Assembly: GCA_947561585.1 (NCBI GenBank)
Contig: CANNZV010000517.1
Span: 1 to 64,000 of the forward strand
Length of the DNA stretch: 64,000 bases
Reading direction: 5' to 3'
Origin: Caprella mutica
Lineage: Eukaryota > Arthropoda > Malacostraca > Amphipoda > Caprellidae
The notes beneath the pieces were generated by a model. The model did not search any database, was not told where the DNA came from, and worked only from the letters and a program-made list of their open reading frames with translations. Below, one piece after another: positions 51,901 through 60,900 of the stretch. Within the stretch, counting starts at the first letter, position 1, and each line of letters opens with the position of its first letter. Position numbers and translations under genes: made by a program.

Positions 51901-54900
51901 TGCAAGTCTAATTAGGTGTTTGAATACAACGACGTTTTCCTAGAGTGATTCCGAATGATGAAAAGCACATGAATGATCCTAATGATTATTCCAAATCTCG
52001 TTAATCTGACAAAAAATTTTTTTTGATCTTCAGTTAATTTTATCTCTCCCAATTCTCTAACGCTATCTTTTTCTCAGTTCACTCCTGTGTTCAGTGCGGG
52101 CAATGAACGTCATGTCCACCACATGACCGTTTACGAGTGTGCGAGTGACAAGCCGGGCATCATGACCGCACTCGAGCAGCTCGCGGACTCGTCTGGAGAC
52201 AATTGCCACAGCCCCCAAATTGGGGCTTTGCTCACAGCCTGCTCTTACGTAGTGGTGGCTTGGGCCGTTGGATCTCAGGTCGGTACATTGGGTGTTTAGT
52301 TTAGGTAGACTGCTTCTTCCAGTCCCTTGTATTGATCCTTTTTGGCGTCAGCGAAATGACCTTTGGTACCAAAATTGTGGTTACATTGTTTATCAATTGA
52401 TTATATAATCAGACTGAAAGCTGTTTTATTTTATTAACTTCGTATATTAAATACTTACATACATTCTTCCTATTATCTCCTTCCTAGATAGTTCTATAAA
52501 ACCATTCTCGTTCTTTAGATCCAATTCCAGTACGGATTCGAAACTACATTTCCAAATTGTCGTCGGTTACTAATTGGTCAGTTTCCGTTTCCCCACAGGG
52601 TCTAACTCTTCCCCCCGAGGCGGGTTATCCCTTAGCTCCTAACGGACCTGCCATCTACCTAATGCAGATCCACTACGACAACCCTGACAAACGCCACTTC
52701 AAAGACTACTCCGGGATGAGGGTTCACTACACGCACGTACTGAGGAGCTACGATGCAGGTAAAGAAATAGACTTAATGACTTCAATTACGAATAATCGGT
52801 AAGTTTCACATCTTCGGTCATACAAGAAAAAATAACCATTATAATATCGTTTTTTTCTTATATGACCGAAGATGTGAAACTGACCGATAATTCGTAATTT
52901 ACCCTAACTTCTCTCTTTGCTGTTATTTTGTTCTTTTAAGAATCATGCATTATAGTTTTTAATCTTTTATTACTTGTAGAAATTCTCCTGTCAGTGGGGT
53001 TGTGACAATATGTTTTGAAAATCGTAGATCCTGAAAATATTATGGACGGAGAGAATTAAAAAGTATTGAATGGTTCTACACCGCAGCGGTATATAGTATT
53101 CGATACCATTTCATTTCGTCTGTGATATTCTTGATTTTAAGCATATTGTCACAACCCTCTTTATTCAGAAAATAACGTATAGCTAAAAAATGTTTTTTTT
53201 ATGAAAGAATTTAGTTTAACACGTTGGAGATATATAATACGAAGAAACTTTAATGCTTATAAATATTTCACAAGTATACCATTAATGTTTTTGCCAATTG
53301 CACCAAAGTGCTAACTATGTTCATGTATTTTTTTCAGGTGTACTCAGTGTTGGTCTGGAGCCTAACTGGAAGCATCTGATACCACCAAAGCAGTCCTCTG
53401 TCCTATCGTCAGGTCACTGTGTTGCCGAATGCACCGCTAACGCTATCCCCGCCGCAGGTGAGATACGCTGACGCTTGAAAATCTCCATTTGTTGAGTTTA
53501 TTTTCATTTACTTATCGCCTGGACATTCTTTTTGATAGTAAAATGATTTTTTTTTAAATATTTTGTTTAAGCTTCAACCCCTGGCAAGAGGGAGTTATTC
53601 CTGGGACATTAGGAGAATATCCCAGGAATAGATCTTTCTTGCCTGGGATATTCCCTTAACATCCCAATAATAATTCTTGTTGCCAGGAAACCCACTGAAT
53701 TTTAACAATCAGAACTGGTTTTGTTTCTTAATCCAATTCCTAAATTGAAATAAACTTACAATGAGTCCTTATTATTTTCACTTATTTATAATTCCCAATT
53801 TTTTTCTTTTTCAGGTGTTAAAGTCTTCGGTGCCGTGACTCAGACTCATCTCTTAGGTCGGGAAATCAAACTGCGCCACATTCGAAGGGGCCAGGAGTTG
53901 GACCCGATTGCGCAAGACAAGAATTACGACTTCAATTATTTAGAGTACAGAATGCTCAAGGAACCGAAAACTGTCCTGCCTGTAAGTAAAATCTTAGAGA
54001 ACAATACGTTAGGATTGACTGTTGTGTATGAGAACAGTAAAGAACAGTCATATGGATGACTGTTGTGAATGAGAACAGTAAAGAACAGTAATATGAAGAC
54101 TCTTGTGAATGAGAACAGTAAAGAACAGTCATATGGAAGAATGTTGTGAATGAGAACTGTAAAGAAGTTATCTGGAAGACTGTTGTGAATGAGAACAGTA
54201 AAGAACAGTCATATGGATGACTGTTGTGAATGAGAACAGTAAAGAACAGTCATATGGAAGACTGTTGTGAATGAGAACAGTAAAGAACAGTCATATGGAT
54301 GACTGTTGTTAATGAGAACAGTAAAGAACAGTCATATGGATGACTGTTGTGAATGAGAACAGTAAAGAACAGTCATATGGATGACTGTTGTTAATGAGAA
54401 CAGTAAAGAACAGTCATATGGATGACTGTTGTGAATGAGAACAGTAGAGAACAGTCATATGGATGACTGTTGTGAATGAGAACAGTAAAGAACAGTCATA
54501 TGGAAGACTGTTGTGAATGAGAACAGTAAAGAACAGTCATATGGATAAGTGTGATTCGTAAGGAACACTTATGACTGTTGCAAATGTTAGCCGTAAGGAA
54601 CACTTATGCTCTCATATGAATTACTGTTCCTATTGTGATCCGTAAGGAACACCTATGACGTATAGTCTCTTTAGCAGTGCTAAGTATAAAGAGTCATCTT
54701 TTCAATCATTTTCACCGTGTGTCGCTTATCTAAAGTACACACACTAAGTCTGTCATCAAAGAAACTATAGCACGCGATGAACCTAATTATTGTGATTAGC
54801 ATACTTGTAGTTACTGTGAGTTACAAGTGTGACTTGTACAAGTGTGACTTGTTGCTACTGTGAGTTACAAGTGTGACTTGTTGCTACTGTGAGTTACAAG

Positions 54901-57900
54901 TGTGACTTGTTGCTACTGTGAGTTACAAGTGTGACTTGTTGCTACTGTGAGTTACAAGTGTGACTTGTTGCTACTGTGAGTTACAAGTGTGACTTGTTGC
55001 TACTGTGAGTTACAAGTGTGACTTGTACAAGTGTGACTTGTTGCTACTGTGAGTTACAAGTGTGACTTGTAGCTACTGTGGATTACAAGTGTGTCTTGTA
55101 TAAGTGTGACTTGTACTGTAGATACCAAGTAGCTAATCATGTACTCAATATTATTACCAATCGACTATTTCTCCAATCTAACCGATAGTAAACTTTACTG
55201 CATTTAAATACAATTTTATTCGATTAATTAATAGTAACCATTCTTTATTTAATTGATAATAGCATTATTTTCATCTCTGCATTGTTCTTTTTTTTTTTTT
55301 TGCTACAATAACAATAACGTGTTATATTGATTGTTTTTTCTTTACTTTTTCACTGTATAGCGTAACAATATTATTTTTTAATGGAAAACTAGCGTAATAT
55401 TCATGTGTTTTAAAATGATTATTAATAAATTATATCTACATTTTAGATAAATATTAATCCATTATATATCCACTCATTCAATGATTTAATTTATCGTTAT
55501 ATGGGATATTAATTTCTGTGCCCCCTATCGATCCTTTCGGTCGTGTGTGGCACGGTGGTCAGTACGGGGCCATAATAGCTAAGCCATTACGGCGATTATG
55601 GCAATTTATGTCTCACATTTATGGCTCACATTTATGACTATCTTTATGCCAACATTCGCCCCATGTTGATGAAATGGTTTCGTGCTCTTCCTACATCTAT
55701 GATATTGTTCAGTCATCATATTCTTTTAATAAAATAACTAAAAAAATGTCTATGAAAATTATTTTGGAAAAATATTATTTTAATTCATTTTTTTTTTCTT
55801 CATGCAACTATTTATTATTATTAACGGTTACCAAAAATGAAAGATATGGTGAGGCCATAGAAGATTGAGAAAGGTCCTCTCTTAATCTTCTATGGCCCCA
55901 CCGTAACTTTCTTGGTACTACATCATACCTATCTTTTTCCCCATCACTCTACAGTACCTATCTTTTTCCCCATCACTCTACAGTACCTAAGTTTCCCCAT
56001 CACTCTGCAGTACCTCTCTATTTACCCCGCCTATCTTTCCCCCAGGGTGATCACCTCATATCCGAGTGTCGCTACTCCAGCATGGACAGGAGCGCCATCA
56101 CTCTAGGGGGCCTCAACACGCGTGATGAGATGTGTCTGTCCTACCTGTACTACTACCCAAGAGTCAGTCTATCCGCCTGTCACTCCAAACCATCCTTGCA
56201 CACTGTGCTGCAGAGTCTGGGCATACAGGAGCTGTCGCAGTGAGTAGTAGTGATCTATGTGAAGATATTAAAGGCAGTAGTGGTCTATGTGATGATATTG
56301 AAAGCTGTAGTGGTCTATGTGAAGATACAAAAAGCAGTAGTGGTCTATGTGAATAGGTAGGCTAAGAGAGTTTTTGAATGTTTCATTTTTAAATGTGATT
56401 ATTAACCAATTGAATGGTGTACGCATTTTAAAATATTCTCACAAGTAGCTAACTATTAACTTCAGTAATTTTATTAATACTTCAATAAACAAGAGCTTCA
56501 TTAGTTTCTTCTCATATGTTTCATTATAAAAATTAATTTTCAAAAGTAAATGAAATACTCTTCTAACAATCCGTAGACTTTTAATCATTGAAAGTAAATG
56601 AATATTCTTCATAAAAAATTAAAAACCGTATAAACTTTCACCAAATGAGAGTAAATGAAATATTCATCGCAGAATCCGTAGACTTTTAATCATTTTGCAC
56701 AATATGAAGTTTTTTCCCTCACTTCAATCAATTTTTCGTCTTGTCGAACACAGTTCTGCAAAGAATACCTCTTAACCATTTAATACTTTAATAGCTTTCT
56801 TTCTGTCACGAGCATCTGTTGCTCGTTACAGACGTTCGTTTATTACTGCACGCCGTTCAATCGTTCTAATCCCTCTCGAACGGAGTGGGGTTTGAATGGG
56901 TATCTTTTTGAGAGGAAATTATTAATATTATTAATACACTATTTCTGTTACAGAATTTAGATACAAATGACCTTTTTAATAGTTAATTTAATTCAACTAT
57001 AAATTACTAATTCTTGATTAAAAAAATGTATTCAACTAATGAAATTCTCTCTCGGTACCGATACATTTTTCACTACATCTTTCCTCTCCAATAAAATGTA
57101 ACGTTACATTTTTTTTATTTCAAAGTCTCTCTCTTTTTTTCGTTTTTTTTTTCTCACTCCTCGCCATGAATATTTCTTTACGCATCAGCTAGTTTCGGAA
57201 TTCATTGCACAACTTGAAATCGCATTGACGAATTGGATTATTGAGCTGGGAATTTGTTATCTGATTGGAATGGAATACGTCCGAGTCTCTTAGGAATTGG
57301 TATTTCAGAACACCGTTTATTCCATTTTAACCGTTTTTTTTGTCAAATAGAACTAGGGTAAAATACGAATTATCGGTCGGTACTACATCTTCGGACATAT
57401 AAGAAAGACAATATAATAATTATTATCATTAGATAGCACTGTGTAATAATAATAATTTTCATATTGTTTTTTCTTGTATGTCCGAAGATATAGTACCTAC
57501 CGATAATTCGGAACTTACCCTAATGTTCTTTGACTAAAACTCGGATACGTTCCTCAAAGTTTTTTTTAAATATTTCATTTTGTCTAATGCTGGTGAATAA
57601 CATTGTTATCTAATTATTAAATTATAATATTCATTCCGCCAAAATTATTCTGTCCATTCTCACAACTTGTCAAATTAATTTCCAGATCCAAATTTCCTGC
57701 GTAAATATATTTATCGATTAGCAGCTTATTTTAAGTATATTGGGACACGTGTCTCTCCCCTACATATTTACATTCAAAGGATTGAGTTATAGTATGTAGC
57801 GTGAACCTTCGTAAAATGCAGTTAGACTGAAATATTATTATTAAATTTTCTTTTACGTCCACCAATTCTTTTCTGTTTTTCATCATCTCTTTCACTTCCC

Positions 57901-60900
57901 TCTTCCACTTAGTTTATCAACCCCACCCCCTCCCCCTTTCGTTATCTCTTATCTCCACTTACAGAATTTAGTCCAGTGCCAACTAAATTTCAGCACCAGC
58001 TCTACCATCTAAATTCTAATATCAGAGACACTTTGATATTATCGGTACAGAACGAGAATTAGTTCGTTATTTGCTATTATTCACCTATGGCTATCGAAAA
58101 CAATTAAGTACTATAACAATTTACTATAATAATATTAAAATTGAATACTGAAAGAATGTTAAGTTGTCGGTGTTTTAATTCAAAATCCATTATTTTCTTC
58201 TTCTTTTTTCAATCAGTCAAGGCCATGTTGTTTCTCTAGGAAGCATTGCGACATGTCGAACTGGTCGAGGCGATCACATCCCTAATTGTGTAAAGCTGTG
58301 CCGACTTGCCTGCCTATTTTATCTGTTCAAAATATGTTTATCCGGGCGAAGTAACAACTAATTCGGTGTGATTTGGCAGTTGTTTGTTTCACGAAGTGTG
58401 TTACTTCAATTAAATTTCTCGATTAGGTTATTTAAATTGACTACTTTTTGTGGTTTAAAACTTGTTAAAAAATGATCATAAATGAGATCTAAGATATAAT
58501 TTTTTTTTTATTAAAATTTTTTTTATTTAATTTATCTCAAAGTTCTGTTAATATAATTTCTATAATTAAAATCAGAAATTGAAAAGAATTTTCTCGTTTC
58601 TTTCAGTGACTCCGACATCATCAAGATAATCAAACCTGTTGAACTTGCTGGTAAGACTCTAGAGTGGCGACTAGTCAACTACGACTGGCAGTACCAGTTT
58701 GAATATTTCCAGACCACTACCCACACGGGCACCTTCAACCCAATGTGCCGGGCCCGGGGAGAGAGTGTTGTACCGGTAAGTTTATTATAATTAAAAAAAT
58801 ATATATTTATATTGTTTATTGTGAAACTTCCATATTAGAACTCCTCTATAGTGAATGAGTTAGGATCTAGCCTGAATAGTGAGAAAATTTTCTTCAGTCT
58901 GCCATGAATTGATATCTGTTTTAGAAAACGATAGGCTGTTTTATGGCAAACTAAAGAAAATTTGTTCACTATATTGGGTACATCCTAACTGATTCACTAT
59001 AGAGGAGTTCTATTGTTATATACAATATTAATTATATTTTATATAGAATCGTATGTGGCTTTAAAAATAATTATAGATAAAATGTATATACGGTTGATTC
59101 TAAACTTTTTGAAAGCTTATAGAATCAATGAAATGAAAACGGTATACAAGAAGCCTATTAAAATCCTACCTAAGTTACCTGTCTTAAAATGGAACTATAT
59201 TGGTATAAACTTTTAAAGTGTATAAATGATGGTTAAAGATTAAAAACAATGAAAATATTTATTTTGTCAATTACATGGAATAGAGAATCTATTTTTTTAT
59301 TTCAATCGATATTTTCTAAATTCCAATCTTTATTTAAAAATAAAAAACTTCTTTAACAGATCAACTACGTTAATATGAATCAGAAAATTTAATTTGTACC
59401 TAAAAATGTATAAATGGGGATATAATTTTCACTGGACCGTAATAAATCCTGTTGAATTGCTTATTTAAATTTTAGCGGGTGTAATTTGTTCGTTTGCTGG
59501 CTGTTGCATTTGTCTCTTTTTTGTGATTACCTTGACGCTTCCTTTGATTCTCACTTACCTAGCACATTGCCCAGCTGTTTGCTATGCATAGCCTAATTTA
59601 GAGAAAAGGACCAGCAGAGCTAATTCCACAGCACATGTTTCCTCGTGCTCATTTCGCGTCTAAATGCAACACATTCTGCCTCTAATGCAACACATTCTAC
59701 CCCAAATGCAACACATTTTGCTCATCTGGAAAGAAGTAATCTTCTGGAAATTTTATGGCTCTGTGGACTAAATTGGCAGTCAGAAGAGTTTCATTTAATT
59801 TGTGAGACGATTAGTTAATTTGAATAGCGTTGAAAGACTTCAATAATTGAATCGAATTTTAAAGTATTCCTACTGTTGCCGTGATGATTTATGTTCATGT
59901 GCTATTTAATTATTTATAACAGCTTGGCTAAATAGCTTCCTTAAAATCATTTCTAAAAATATATCAAAAAATAATACGCTAGTTTGTTTATTAAGAAAAT
60001 GAACATTTGGATGAAAAAATTTTTTACCTATCTGAAATTACCATTTTTATCTTTAATTTTATTTAAACACTTTCTGATATGTAAAATTACTTTTTTTTCT
60101 TGCTAGACCTACTTTCTTTTTTACTATTCTGACATGTATTAAATTTTTATTTATTTTCAGAGATATAAAAAAATGCCATCACATAAATTTTTCGATATTT
60201 TTTTTGGGGTTTAAAATTTTGAGAGTTACATTGAAACTCGTGAGTTATGAAGTATTGGTTACTTCATAACTCAGAGCCACACTGATAGTTTTCTATGATG
60301 AAAACCGTGGAGAAAACTATTGGTTTTCAGGGTTAACTCTGACGAAATTTCTGACGTATATCGTTTTCTATAATTTAAACATAGAAAATACTTCATAACT
60401 CAGGTCCTCCATTACTCGAGTGCTTCATAACTCAGGTGTTTTACTGTATTTCTTTACTTCTCAGGTTCTAGAACAGTTGGACTACGAGTATCCCAACATC
60501 AGTGAACCATGGACCCCTGAGGACACTTGCAGGAGGCCCCAATGGCCCCTCACCAAAGATGGTCCCCACCATCGGAGACAGAGGTTAGTCTTGAGTGAAT
60601 AAGTTAGAAACTAACTTGAAACAATAGAAAAAATTTCACCTACAATCGCAACAAAATCGGCTAAATTCAAATTTAGGTGATATTATTTTTTCGAGCGAAA
60701 AGTTTTTTAATTTATTTTACTCTAAAGATTTAAAAAATGAATTTTAATTTGAAGGGTTATTCTACATTTTCAAATAACAATAAAGGGTTAATTTTCTAAC
60801 TTCTTCTCTTTGGTTGATACTTTCTATAACCTGATACAGTAGAAATCCTCTATAATGAAATCCTGTATAGTGAATGCAGTGTCTTGAGTTATGAAGTACC

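Larger units (their letters stand above)
52759..53337 (+). other. Intron 6, mostly palindromic elements
   Basis: 579 bp, of which about half is a family B palindrome (52783-52905) followed by a family A palindrome (52997-53157). Confidence 0.85.
53982..56045 (+). other. Intron 8 (2.1 kb)
   Basis: It holds a 41-bp array (53995-54560), short AAGGAACAC repeats (54555-54660), a 29-bp array (54823-55115), a family D copy (55846-55912) and acceptor-like repeats just before exon 9. Confidence 0.85.
58776..60464 (+). other. Intron 10 (1.7 kb)
   Basis: It holds a family C palindrome (58834-59014), three 22-bp AATGCAACACATT units (about 59660-59720) and a family E palindrome (60236-60440) close to the acceptor. 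A less AT-rich unique part lies at 59470-59640. Confidence 0.85.
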
